From Pseudomonadota bacterium (GTDB lineage: Bacteria; Pseudomonadota; Alphaproteobacteria; Rhizobiales; Xanthobacteraceae), in the NCBI GenBank assembly GCA_023435725.1, contig JAEYRD010000004.1, positions 1-47,587 on the forward strand: a stretch of DNA of 47,587 nt, read 5' to 3'. Position numbers and translations under genes: made by a program. Of this stretch, positions 25,829 to 33,133 are shown piece by piece; position 1 is the first letter of the stretch, and every line of letters starts with the position of its first letter. The notes under the pieces were generated by a model. The model was not told the DNA's origin. It saw only the letters and a list, made by a program, of their open reading frames with translations, and did no database searches.

Positions 25829-26947
25829 GTGGACGCCATCAATCCGAGCGTGGAGCTGACCGAAGCGGAGCGGATCGACCGCCTGCGGTTGATACGATCC
25901 GACAATGTCGGGCCGCGCACTTTCCGTTCGCTGGTCGATCATTTCGGCAGCGCGCGCGCCGCGCTGGAGCGCCTGCCCGATCTGGCGCGCCGCGGCGGCG
26001 CGGCGCGGTCGGGCCGCATCTGCAGCGCGGATGAGGCGAAGGCCGAGCTCGCCGCCAGCCGCAAATTCGGCATCGCCTGGATCGCGCCGGGAGAAGATGG
26101 CTATCCGGCGCGGCTTGCGACGCTCGACGATGCGCCGCCGCTGCTGGCGATACGCGGTGACGACGCGACGCTGATGCGTCCGATGATCGCGATCGTCGGC
26201 TCGCGCAATGCCTCCGGCGCGGGGCTGAAATTTGCCGGTCAGCTCGCGCACGAGCTCGGCGAGGCCGGCTTTGTCATCATCTCGGGGCTGGCGCGCGGGG
26301 TCGACCAGGCGGCGCACCGCGCGAGCGTCGAGAGCGGCACGGTCGCGGTGCTCGCCGGCGGCCATGATTGCATCTATCCGCCCGAGCATGGCGATTTGCT
26401 CGCATCGATCCTCGATCACGAGGGTGCTGCGATCTCCGAAATGCCGCTCGGCCACGAGCCGCGCGCCCGCGACTTTCCCCGCCGCAACCGGCTGATCTCG
26501 GGCGCCGCACTCGGCGTGGTCGTGGTGGAGGCGGCGCACCGCTCGGGCTCGCTGATCACCGCGCGCATGGCGGCCGAACAGGGCCGCGAGGTGTTCGCGG
26601 TCCCCGGCTCGCCGCTCGATCCGCGCGCTGCCGGCACCAACGATCTGATCAAGCAGGGCGCGACGCTGGTCACCGAAGCCGCCGACATCATCAACGCGGT
26701 CCAGCCGATCATGGAGCGGCCGCTGATGCATCCGATGGGCGAGCCCGACAGCGAACCGTTCGAGAGCGATCCGCAAGCACACGACCGCGACCAGATCACC
26801 GGCCTGCTCGGCCCGGCACCAATCTCGATCGACGACATCGTGCGGATGTCCGGCGCCTCGCCCGCGATCGTGCGCACGGTCCTGCTGGAGCTCGAGCTCG
26901 CCGGCAAGCTCGAGCGTCACGGCGGGGGGTTGGTCTCGCTGCTCTAG
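25829..26947 (+). CDS. dprA: DNA-processing protein DprA (Smf)
   Basis: A 372-residue protein that loads RecA onto incoming single-stranded DNA during transformation. It also occurs in species not known to be competent. An N-terminal helical domain (LRLIRSDNVGPRTFRSLVDH) leads to the Rossmann core (IVGSRNASGAGLKFAGQLAH, then IISGLARGVDQAAH and AGGHDCIYPPEH). The FPRRNRLISG and VPGSPLDPRAAGTNDLI motifs line the DNA groove. A C-terminal winged helix (APISIDDIVRMSGASPAIVR) completes it. The start is the GTG marked by the ribosome site. It converges with the hxlR gene with a four-base overlap. Confidence 0.96.
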   Translation: MDAINPSVELTEAERIDRLRLIRSDNVGPRTFRSLVDHFGSARAALERLPDLARRGGAARSGRICSADEAKAELAASRKFGIAWIAPGEDGYPARLATLDDAPPLLAIRGDDATLMRPMIAIVGSRNASGAGLKFAGQLAHELGEAGFVIISGLARGVDQAAHRASVESGTVAVLAGGHDCIYPPEHGDLLASILDHEGAAISEMPLGHEPRARDFPRRNRLISGAALGVVVVEAAHRSGSLITARMAAEQGREVFAVPGSPLDPRAAGTNDLIKQGATLVTEAADIINAVQPIMERPLMHPMGEPDSEPFESDPQAHDRDQITGLLGPAPISIDDIVRMSGASPAIVRTVLLELELAGKLERHGGGLVSLL

Positions 26948-27354
26948 CTATCGTTGCGCTCGTCGAAGCGTGTGCGCGCCGCGGCGATCTGCTCCTGGTG
27001 CTCGATCGCCCACTCTCCGAGCGCCTTCACCGGCTGCTGCAGACCGCGGCCGAGATCGGTCAGCTCGTAATCCACGCGCGGCGGAATGGTCGGAAAGATC
27101 GTGCGCGTGACGAGACCGTCGCGCTCCAGCCCGCGCAGCGTCAGCGTCAGCATCCGCTGCGAGATGCCGTTGATCATGCGCTTGAGCTCGTTGAAGCGCT
27201 TTGGGCCGTCGCTCAGCATCATGATGACGAACACGCTCCATTTGTCCCCGACGCGGGACAGCACGGAGGCCACGCCACGGCAGTCAGCATGGTTGGGATC
27301 CGGCATCGGCGATGCGGGCAAATCGATGTGTGTCGGTTTCAATGATGTGCCCAT
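26944..27354 (-). CDS. HxlR-family transcriptional regulator (divergent from azoR)
   Basis: A 136-residue winged-helix regulator. The HxlR core is SRVGDKWSVFVIMMLSDGPK then RFNELKRMINGISQRMLTLT, LRGLERDGLVTR and PPRVDYELTDLG. Cys25 in HADCRGVASVLSRVGDKWS occupies the place of the redox-sensing cysteine of YodB and HypR, which control quinone and azo-compound defence genes. It lies 83 bases from azoR in divergent orientation, so it probably represses azoR; this is inferred from family and position. Confidence 0.93.
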   Translation of the reverse strand: MGTSLKPTHIDLPASPMPDPNHADCRGVASVLSRVGDKWSVFVIMMLSDGPKRFNELKRMINGISQRMLTLTLRGLERDGLVTRTIFPTIPPRVDYELTDLGRGLQQPVKALGEWAIEHQEQIAAARTRFDERNDS

Positions 27355-27384
27355 GGCTCAAAAAAGTGCGTTCTTGCGAGGATT

Positions 27385-27405
27385 TTGACAGTCACTCATG
27401 TAGTG
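27385..27405 (+). promoter_or_regulatory. Candidate azoR promoter element and operator dyad
   Basis: TTGACA at 27385-27390 resembles a -35 box. It is followed by the dyad CACT-CATGT-AGTG at 27393-27405, which would sit in the promoter spacer. No -10 box at ideal distance is clear (TACAAAT at 27411 is 20 bases away). The overlap of dyad and promoter fits repression by the divergent HxlR protein, but this is weak. Confidence 0.35.
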
Positions 27406-27437
27406 CGGGTTACAAATCTATACCATGGGTGACCCCA

Positions 27438-28046
27438 ATGAAACTCCTCCATATCGACTCCAGCGTGCTCGGCCCCCACTCCGTCAGCCGGCAGGTTTCC
27501 GCCGCCATCGTCGACCGGCTGCGGCAAACGACGCCGTCGCTCGACATCGTCTATCGCGACCTGACCCAGACCCCGCTCGCCCACCTCTCCGGCCCGCACC
27601 TCGCGGCCGCCCAGGGCGCACCCGCTCCGGCGGAACTCGGCCCCGACCTTGCCGCCAGCGCGGCGGTGCTGAACGAGTTCCTCGATGCCGACGTCGTCGT
27701 GATCGGCGCGCCGATGTACAATTTCACCATCCCGAGCCAGCTCAAGGCCTGGATCGACCGCATCCTCGTGGCGGGGAAGACGTTCAAATACGGCGCAAAC
27801 GGCGCGCAGGGTCTTGCCGGCAACAAGCGCGTGATCGTGGCGATCTCGCGCGGCGGCTATTACGGCGCGGGCACGCCGGCGGCGTCAATGGAACACCTCG
27901 AAACCTACTTGCGCGGCGTGTTCGGCTTCATGGGCATCACAAGCCCTGAATTCATCATCGCTGACGGCATCCAGGTTGGCCCTGAGCATCGCGAGAAAGC
28001 ACTGGCGGGCGCGCTGCAGGCCGCCACCAGCTTGCGTGCAGCGTAG
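27438..28046 (+). CDS. azoR: FMN-dependent NADH-azoreductase
   Basis: A 202-residue flavodoxin-like quinone and azo-dye reductase, equal in length to E. coli AzoR. It opens MKLLHIDSSVLGPHSVSRQV with the FMN-phosphate loop SSxxxxxSxS and continues with APMYNFTIPSQLKAWIDRIL, the flavin-contacting family signature. It likely reduces quinones by two electrons to limit redox stress. The ATG at 27438 is chosen because the family sequence starts there. The upstream in-frame extension overlaps the divergent regulator and the promoter gap. Confidence 0.96.
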   Translation: MKLLHIDSSVLGPHSVSRQVSAAIVDRLRQTTPSLDIVYRDLTQTPLAHLSGPHLAAAQGAPAPAELGPDLAASAAVLNEFLDADVVVIGAPMYNFTIPSQLKAWIDRILVAGKTFKYGANGAQGLAGNKRVIVAISRGGYYGAGTPAASMEHLETYLRGVFGFMGITSPEFIIADGIQVGPEHREKALAGALQAATSLRAA

Positions 28047-28113
28047 AGCTCATGCGGACGACAGCCGCTGCCGGATTCCGGCGGCGGCTGACAGATCGGC
28101 TGAAATTCGGCCG

Positions 28114-28296
28114 CTAAAACCAGGCGCCCTGAACGCCCAGGATCACGGCCACCAGCGAGATGAACAGGCCGATGCCGGAGAAAAGAGCCACTCCGATCAA
28201 TTCGGACGTGTCCGAACGCTTGGCGGGAATGGCGGAACGTTCGGTGTAAATGCGCGGTGCTGAAATGGGCGAAAAAATGCGGGCTGCTTTCGGCAT
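28114..28296 (-). CDS. Small single-helix membrane protein
   Basis: A 60-residue protein: a basic N-terminus (MPKAARIFSPISAPRIYTER) followed by one membrane helix (IGVALFSGIGLFISLVAVIL) and a short tail GVQGAWF. GGAG six bases before this ATG decides the start over two upstream ATG codons at 28308 and 28323. Such small proteins with an N-in helix recur in Bradyrhizobium; the function is unknown. Confidence 0.72.
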   Translation of the reverse strand: MPKAARIFSPISAPRIYTERSAIPAKRSDTSELIGVALFSGIGLFISLVAVILGVQGAWF

Positions 28297-28472
28297 AACG
28301 GACTCCATTAAAATGAGTCTCATAACCCTCCGCCCGTAGAAGTGTCTTTGCGCCTCGTGCGAAGGTTCAACGCATCACGCAAGGTTCAGAAAATACAGCT
28401 CGCAAGACGTGGGAACCGGACGGCGCAGCTGCTTGCCGCTGCGGCGTCCGGTTCAACTCTCACTTCACTTGA

Positions 28473-29246
28473 TCAGCCGCGATAGATCGGAGCGCCGCTT
28501 GGTGACGCAACAGCGCCGCCGTCGACGAATATCTCCTGGCCCTGGATGTGCGCGGCATCATCGGAGGCGAGGAACAGCACGGTCTTCGAGATGTGATCCG
28601 GTTCGCCAATACGTCCGAGCGGCGTCGACAGCGCGATCCGCTTCTCGAATGCTTTCTCGGCCTCGGGGGTTGCGATGGCGGCGCCCCAGATCGGCGTGCG
28701 GATCGCACCGGGCGCGACCACGTTCACACGGATGCCGCGCGGCGACAGCTCAGATGCCATGATCCGCGCCATCGCCCGTACGCCGGCCTTCGCGGCGCCG
28801 TAGGCCGAATAGCCGGGAATGCCGAGCACCGAGATCACCGAGCCGTTGAGGATGATCGAGGCGTTGTCGTTGAGATAAGGCAGCGCCGACTGAACGGTGA
28901 AGAACACGCCGGTCAGGTTGGTGCTGATGACCTTCTCGAAGACATCCAACGTCGCTGAACCGAGCGGCGTGCTGCCGGGAATGCCGGCATTGGCGAACAC
29001 GATGTCGAGCTTGCCGAACTTTTCAGCCCCCTTCTTGATCGCAGCCTCCGTCGCGGCGACGTCGGTCGCGTCGGCTGCCACCGCCAGCGCGTTCGGTCCG
29101 AGTTCCTTCGCTGCGGCCTCCAGCGTCTCCTTGTTGCGCCCGGTAATGATCACCCTGGCGCCCTCGGCCACGAACAGTTTCGCCGTCGCGAGCCCAATGC
29201 CGCTGTTGCCGCCGGTAATCAGGGCCGTCTTGTCCTTCAGTCTCAC
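28473..29246 (-). CDS. SDR-family oxidoreductase
   Basis: A 257-residue short-chain dehydrogenase/reductase. The cofactor loop is TGGNSGIGLATAKL. NAG appears in VFANAGIPGSTPLG. The catalytic Ser-Tyr-Lys is in ILNGSVISVLGIPGYSAYGA followed by AKAG. The C-terminal FLASDDAAHIQGQEIFVDGG is typical. The Arg in ITGRNKETLE suggests NADP(H) preference. The start is taken as GTG at 29246 because GGAGGCGAGC precedes it; upstream ATG codons (29267, 29270) would run into the operator palindrome. It is divergent from an HxlR regulator and probably controlled by it. Confidence 0.93.
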   Translation of the reverse strand: MRLKDKTALITGGNSGIGLATAKLFVAEGARVIITGRNKETLEAAAKELGPNALAVAADATDVAATEAAIKKGAEKFGKLDIVFANAGIPGSTPLGSATLDVFEKVISTNLTGVFFTVQSALPYLNDNASIILNGSVISVLGIPGYSAYGAAKAGVRAMARIMASELSPRGIRVNVVAPGAIRTPIWGAAIATPEAEKAFEKRIALSTPLGRIGEPDHISKTVLFLASDDAAHIQGQEIFVDGGAVASPSGAPIYRG

Positions 29247-29259
29247 GCTCGCCTCCAAT

Positions 29260-29314
29260 GGTTGCATCATAAAACCAAGTTGCCATCTAGGGCACATAGT
29301 TTTATCATGCAACC
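29260..29314. promoter_or_regulatory. 55-bp imperfect palindrome, likely HxlR operator
   Basis: The arms GGTTGCATCATAAAAC (29260-29275) and GTTTTATCATGCAACC (29299-29314) are inverted copies with one mismatch. The match continues more weakly inwards, giving 20 of 25 paired positions around a five-base centre at 29285-29289. It lies between the divergent SDR and hxlR start codons, where a dimeric winged-helix regulator would be expected to bind. Confidence 0.75.
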
Positions 29315-29368
29315 ACACAAGCGCGTGATCGGCGACGAAACCTGGCGGACGCGACGGGACGAAAGACG

Positions 29369-29836
29369 ATGGTGAAACGAACGAGCTTTGAGGGCGACGC
29401 CTGCCCGATCGCACGGTCGCTGGAGGCGATCGGCGACTGGTGGTCGCTCCTGATCATCCGCGAAGCGCTGTTCGGCGTGCGCCGCTTCGGCGAGTTTCAG
29501 AGCAAGCTCGGCATGGCGAAGAACATTCTGTCCGTGCGGCTGCGCGCGCTGGTCGACCACGGCATTCTGACGACGGCCCCCGCCTCCGACGGCAGCGCTT
29601 ATCAAGAGTATGTGCTGACACCGAAGGGTCGCGGCGTCTTCCCTGTCCTGGTGGCGCTCCGGCAATGGAGCGAGGAGTTCGACGACCGCCCCGAGGAGAT
29701 CGCGACCATCCTGGTAGATCGCGAAAGCGGCCGCCCAGTGAAGAAGCTCGAGCTGCGCGCGGAGGACGGCCGCCTGCTCAGCCCCGCGGACACCACACTG
29801 AAGCCACGGCCGGCGCCGCGCCGGCGATCAGCTTGA
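29369..29836 (+). CDS. HxlR-family transcriptional regulator (divergent from SDR gene)
   Basis: A 155-residue winged-helix regulator with the HxlR pattern: CPIARSLEAIGDWWSLLIIR then EALFGVRRFGEFQSKLGMAK, ILSVRLRALVDHGIL and YVLTPKGRGVFPVL. Cys12 in FEGDACPIARSLE is at the usual redox or ligand-sensing position. Compared with the shorter regulator at 26944, it has a C-terminal extension (ATILVDRESGRPVKKLELRA), also seen in the larger HxlR subgroup. The palindrome at 29260-29314 lies between it and the SDR gene, so control of the SDR gene and of itself is likely. Confidence 0.94.
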   Translation: MVKRTSFEGDACPIARSLEAIGDWWSLLIIREALFGVRRFGEFQSKLGMAKNILSVRLRALVDHGILTTAPASDGSAYQEYVLTPKGRGVFPVLVALRQWSEEFDDRPEEIATILVDRESGRPVKKLELRAEDGRLLSPADTTLKPRPAPRRRSA

Positions 29837-29900
29837 CGAAGCCGCCTCGCGTGCCCGGATTACGCTTCGCGCCGTCCGGGCCACGACCTCGAAAGCGCCG

Positions 29901-30140
29901 CTACGACAGCTTGCGCTTGCTCCGCAGCCTCATGTGCTCGTCGGCCTCCAACTTGGTCATGCCCAGGAGATGATGCAGCACATCGAGCTTGTGGCGCTCG
30001 GCCAGCTTGCGCAATGCCCCGACCTGCTCCGCAATGAAGGCCACAGCCTCATCCGCGCCGCCCTCCCCTGGTTCCTCACTGAGCGAACGTGCTTGCGCAC
30101 CTGACGCGGCGCGCGCGCGTTTCCTTCCCGGCTTTGTCAC
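29901..30140 (-). CDS. Conserved small hypothetical protein
   Basis: A 79-residue charged soluble protein starting VTKPGRKRARAASGAQARSL from a GTG. A long amphipathic helix (ADEAVAFIAEQVGALRKLAE) leads to HKLDVLHHLLGMTKLEADEH and a basic tail MRLRSKRKLS. The regular helix and heptad-like leucines suggest a small coiled-coil or DNA-associated protein. GGGG four bases before the GTG favours this start; an ATG at 30170 would add ten residues. I recognise no named family. Confidence 0.72.
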   Translation of the reverse strand: MTKPGRKRARAASGAQARSLSEEPGEGGADEAVAFIAEQVGALRKLAERHKLDVLHHLLGMTKLEADEHMRLRSKRKLS

Positions 30141-30366
30141 CAGACCCCATCCGAATCCATGCCCTTGCAAACTTTACGCTGATAGCGATCGCAACTCCAA
30201 GGTGGTATTTTGCAACTTTCTCGATATGAAACTTTTCCCATCAGAAGGGCTTTCAACACCCCTCGATTTGACAGCGACGGCCTCACCACCCATGTTCGGG
30301 TCGAAACGGCCGACCCGAATCCTTTCGAAATCGGCCCAAGATTTTCCCGTAAGTCACTGGAACTAC

Positions 30367-33126
30367 ATGAATATCGTCATTGTGGAGTCGCCGGCGAAAG
30401 CCAAGACGATCAACAAGTATTTGGGCTCGTCCTACGAGGTTCTGGCCTCGTTCGGCCATGTCCGTGACCTGCCGGCGAAGAACGGTTCCGTCGATCCCGA
30501 CGCGAATTTCAAGATGATCTGGGAGGTCGACCCCAAGGCGGCCGGCCGGCTCAATGATATTGCCAAGTCCCTGAAGGGTGCTGACCGCCTGATTCTCGCC
30601 ACCGACCCTGACCGCGAGGGCGAAGCCATCTCCTGGCACGTGCTGGAGGTACTTAAAGAGAAGCGCGCGCTGAAGGATCAGAAGATCGAGCGCGTGGTGT
30701 TCAATGCCATCACCAAGCAGGCGATCTCGGAGGCCATGAAGCATCCGCGCGAGATCGACGGTGCGCTGGTCGACGCCTATATGGCGCGCCGCGCGCTGGA
30801 CTATCTCGTCGGCTTCACCCTCTCCCCCGTGCTGTGGCGCAAGCTGCCGGGCGCCCGCTCGGCCGGTCGCGTGCAGTCGGTGGCGCTGCGGCTCGTCTGC
30901 GACCGCGAGCTCGAAATCGAGAAGTTCGTGCCGCGTGAATACTGGTCGCTGATCGCGACCCTGCTGACGCCGCGCGGCGATGCGTTCGAAGCGCGCCTCG
31001 TCGGCGCCGACGGCAAGAAGATCCAGCGGCTCGACATCGGCAACGGCGCGGAAGCCGAAGACTTCAAGAAGGCGCTGGAAGCCGCCGCCTACGCCGTGAC
31101 CGCGGTCGATGCGAAGCCGGCGCGGCGCAATCCGCAGGCGCCATTCACCACCTCGACGCTGCAACAGGAAGCCAGCCGCAAATTCGGTTTTGCGCCCGCG
31201 CACACGATGCGGATCGCGCAGCGCCTTTATGAAGGCATCGACATCGGCGGCGAGACCACCGGACTCATTACTTATATGCGTACCGACGGCGTCCAGATCG
31301 CCCCCGAGGCAATCACCCAGGCGCGCAAGGTGATCGGCGAGGACTATGGCAACGCCTACGTGCCGGACGCCCCGCGCCAGTACCAGGCCAAGGCCAAGAA
31401 TGCGCAGGAAGCGCACGAGGCGATCCGCCCGACCGACATGTCCCGCCGCCCCGACAGCATGAGCCGCAAGCTCGATGCCGATCAGGCCAGGCTCTACGAG
31501 CTGATCTGGAAGCGCACCATCGCGAGCCAGTTGGAAGCAGCCGAGCTCGAGCGCACCACCGTCGACATCACGGCGAAAGCCGGCGGCCGCACGCTGGAGC
31601 TGCGCGCCACCGGTCAGGTCGTCAAGTTCGACGGCTTCCTGGCGCTCTACCAGGAAGGCCGCGACGACGAGGAAGACGAGGATTCCCGCCGCCTGCCCGG
31701 CATGAGCGCCGGCGAGGCCCTGAAGCGGCAGTCGCTCGCCGTCACCCAGCATTTCACCGAGCCGCCGCCGCGCTTCTCCGAAGCGTCGCTGGTCAAGCGC
31801 ATGGAAGAGCTCGGCATCGGCCGGCCCTCGACCTATGCCTCGATCCTCCAGGTCCTGAAGGACCGCGGCTACGTCAAGCTCGAGAAAAAGCGCCTGCACG
31901 GAGAGGACAAGGGTCGCGTCGTGGTCGCGTTCCTGGAAAGCTTCTTCAGCCGCTACGTCGAATACGACTTCACCGCGGATCTGGAGGAGCAGCTCGACCG
32001 CATCTCCAACAACGAGATCTCCTGGCAGCAGGTGCTGAAGGACTTTTGGCGCGACTTCATCGGCGCCGTCGACGACATCAAGGATCTGCGTGTGGCGCAG
32101 GTGCTCGACGTGCTCGATGAGATGCTGGGGCCGCATATCTATCCGCCCCGCGCCGATGGTGGCGACGTCAGGCAGTGCCCGAGCTGCGGCAGCGGCCGGC
32201 TCAACCTGAAGGCCGGCAAGTTCGGCGCCTTCGTCGGCTGTTCCAACTATCCGGAGTGCCGCTACACCCGTCAGCTCGCCGCTGATGGCGAAGCCAGCGC
32301 CGACCGTTCGCTCGGCCAGGATCCCGACACCGGCTTCGAGGTCTGGGTCAAGGCCGGCCGCTTCGGGCCCTACATCCAGCTTGGTGAGCCCAAGGATTAT
32401 GCGGAAGGCGAGAAGCCGAAGCGCGCAGGCATACCGAAGGGCACTTCGCCCGGCGATGTCGAGCTCGAGCTTGCATTGAAGCTGTTGTCGCTGCCGCGCG
32501 AGATCGGCAAGCATCCGGAAACCGGTCAGCCGATCACTGCGGGCCTCGGCCGCTTCGGACCGTTCGTGAAGCACGAGAAGACCTATGCCAGCCTGGAAGC
32601 GGGCGACGAGGTCTTCGACATCGGCCTCAACCGCGCGGTGACGCTGATCGCCGAGAAGGTCGCCAAGGGCCCGAGCCGGCGCTTCGGCGCCGATCCCGGC
32701 AAGGCGATCGGTGACCACCCGACGCTCGGTACCGTCACCGTGAAGAGCGGCCGCTACGGTGCCTATGTCACCGCAGGCGGCGTCAACGCGACGATCCCTG
32801 CCGAGTTCGAAAAGGATACCGTCACGCTGCCGCAGGCGATCGCGCTGATCGACGAGCGCGCGGCCAAAGGTGGCGGCAAGGCGAAGAAGGCGGCGAAGCC
32901 GGCCAAGAAGACGACCAAGGCCAAGAAGGCCGCGGACGGCGACGACACCGCGCCGAAGCCGAAGAAACCGGCCGCGAAGAAAGCCGCGGCCAAATCGAAA
33001 ACTGAATCAGCAAGCAAGGCGCGTGCAGGCGTGTCGTCGACCGCCAAGACGTCGCCGACCAAGGCATCCGCCGCCAAATTATCTACCAGCAAGGCTCCGG
33101 CCAAGAAGAGTGCCGGCAAGAATTAG
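30367..33126 (+). CDS. topA: DNA topoisomerase I
   Basis: A 919-residue type IA topoisomerase that relaxes negative supercoils. The TOPRIM domain has Glu7 in IVIVESPAKAKT and the acidic triplet region in ATDPDREGEAISWH (Asp80, Asp82). The nicking tyrosine is Tyr303 in GLITYMRTDGV. One four-cysteine zinc finger follows (Cys604, 607, 625 and 631). Three C-terminal repeats with GRFGPYI, GRFGPFV and GRYGAYV lead to a long lysine/alanine-rich tail of about 80 residues (AKKAAKPAKKTTKAKKA). The ATG at 30367 is the family start; the frame is open upstream by chance. RNase R follows seven bases after the stop. Confidence 0.98.
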   Translation: MNIVIVESPAKAKTINKYLGSSYEVLASFGHVRDLPAKNGSVDPDANFKMIWEVDPKAAGRLNDIAKSLKGADRLILATDPDREGEAISWHVLEVLKEKRALKDQKIERVVFNAITKQAISEAMKHPREIDGALVDAYMARRALDYLVGFTLSPVLWRKLPGARSAGRVQSVALRLVCDRELEIEKFVPREYWSLIATLLTPRGDAFEARLVGADGKKIQRLDIGNGAEAEDFKKALEAAAYAVTAVDAKPARRNPQAPFTTSTLQQEASRKFGFAPAHTMRIAQRLYEGIDIGGETTGLITYMRTDGVQIAPEAITQARKVIGEDYGNAYVPDAPRQYQAKAKNAQEAHEAIRPTDMSRRPDSMSRKLDADQARLYELIWKRTIASQLEAAELERTTVDITAKAGGRTLELRATGQVVKFDGFLALYQEGRDDEEDEDSRRLPGMSAGEALKRQSLAVTQHFTEPPPRFSEASLVKRMEELGIGRPSTYASILQVLKDRGYVKLEKKRLHGEDKGRVVVAFLESFFSRYVEYDFTADLEEQLDRISNNEISWQQVLKDFWRDFIGAVDDIKDLRVAQVLDVLDEMLGPHIYPPRADGGDVRQCPSCGSGRLNLKAGKFGAFVGCSNYPECRYTRQLAADGEASADRSLGQDPDTGFEVWVKAGRFGPYIQLGEPKDYAEGEKPKRAGIPKGTSPGDVELELALKLLSLPREIGKHPETGQPITAGLGRFGPFVKHEKTYASLEAGDEVFDIGLNRAVTLIAEKVAKGPSRRFGADPGKAIGDHPTLGTVTVKSGRYGAYVTAGGVNATIPAEFEKDTVTLPQAIALIDERAAKGGGKAKKAAKPAKKTTKAKKAADGDDTAPKPKKPAAKKAAAKSKTESASKARAGVSSTAKTSPTKASAAKLSTSKAPAKKSAGKN

Positions 33127-33133
33127 AGGTTAA

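Noticed and set aside
30283..32718. 811-codon open frame antisense to topA
   Set aside because: It mirrors the codon bias of topA on the other strand. The product is a low-quality mix of Ala, Arg, Leu and Asp with no domain, and topA itself is certain.
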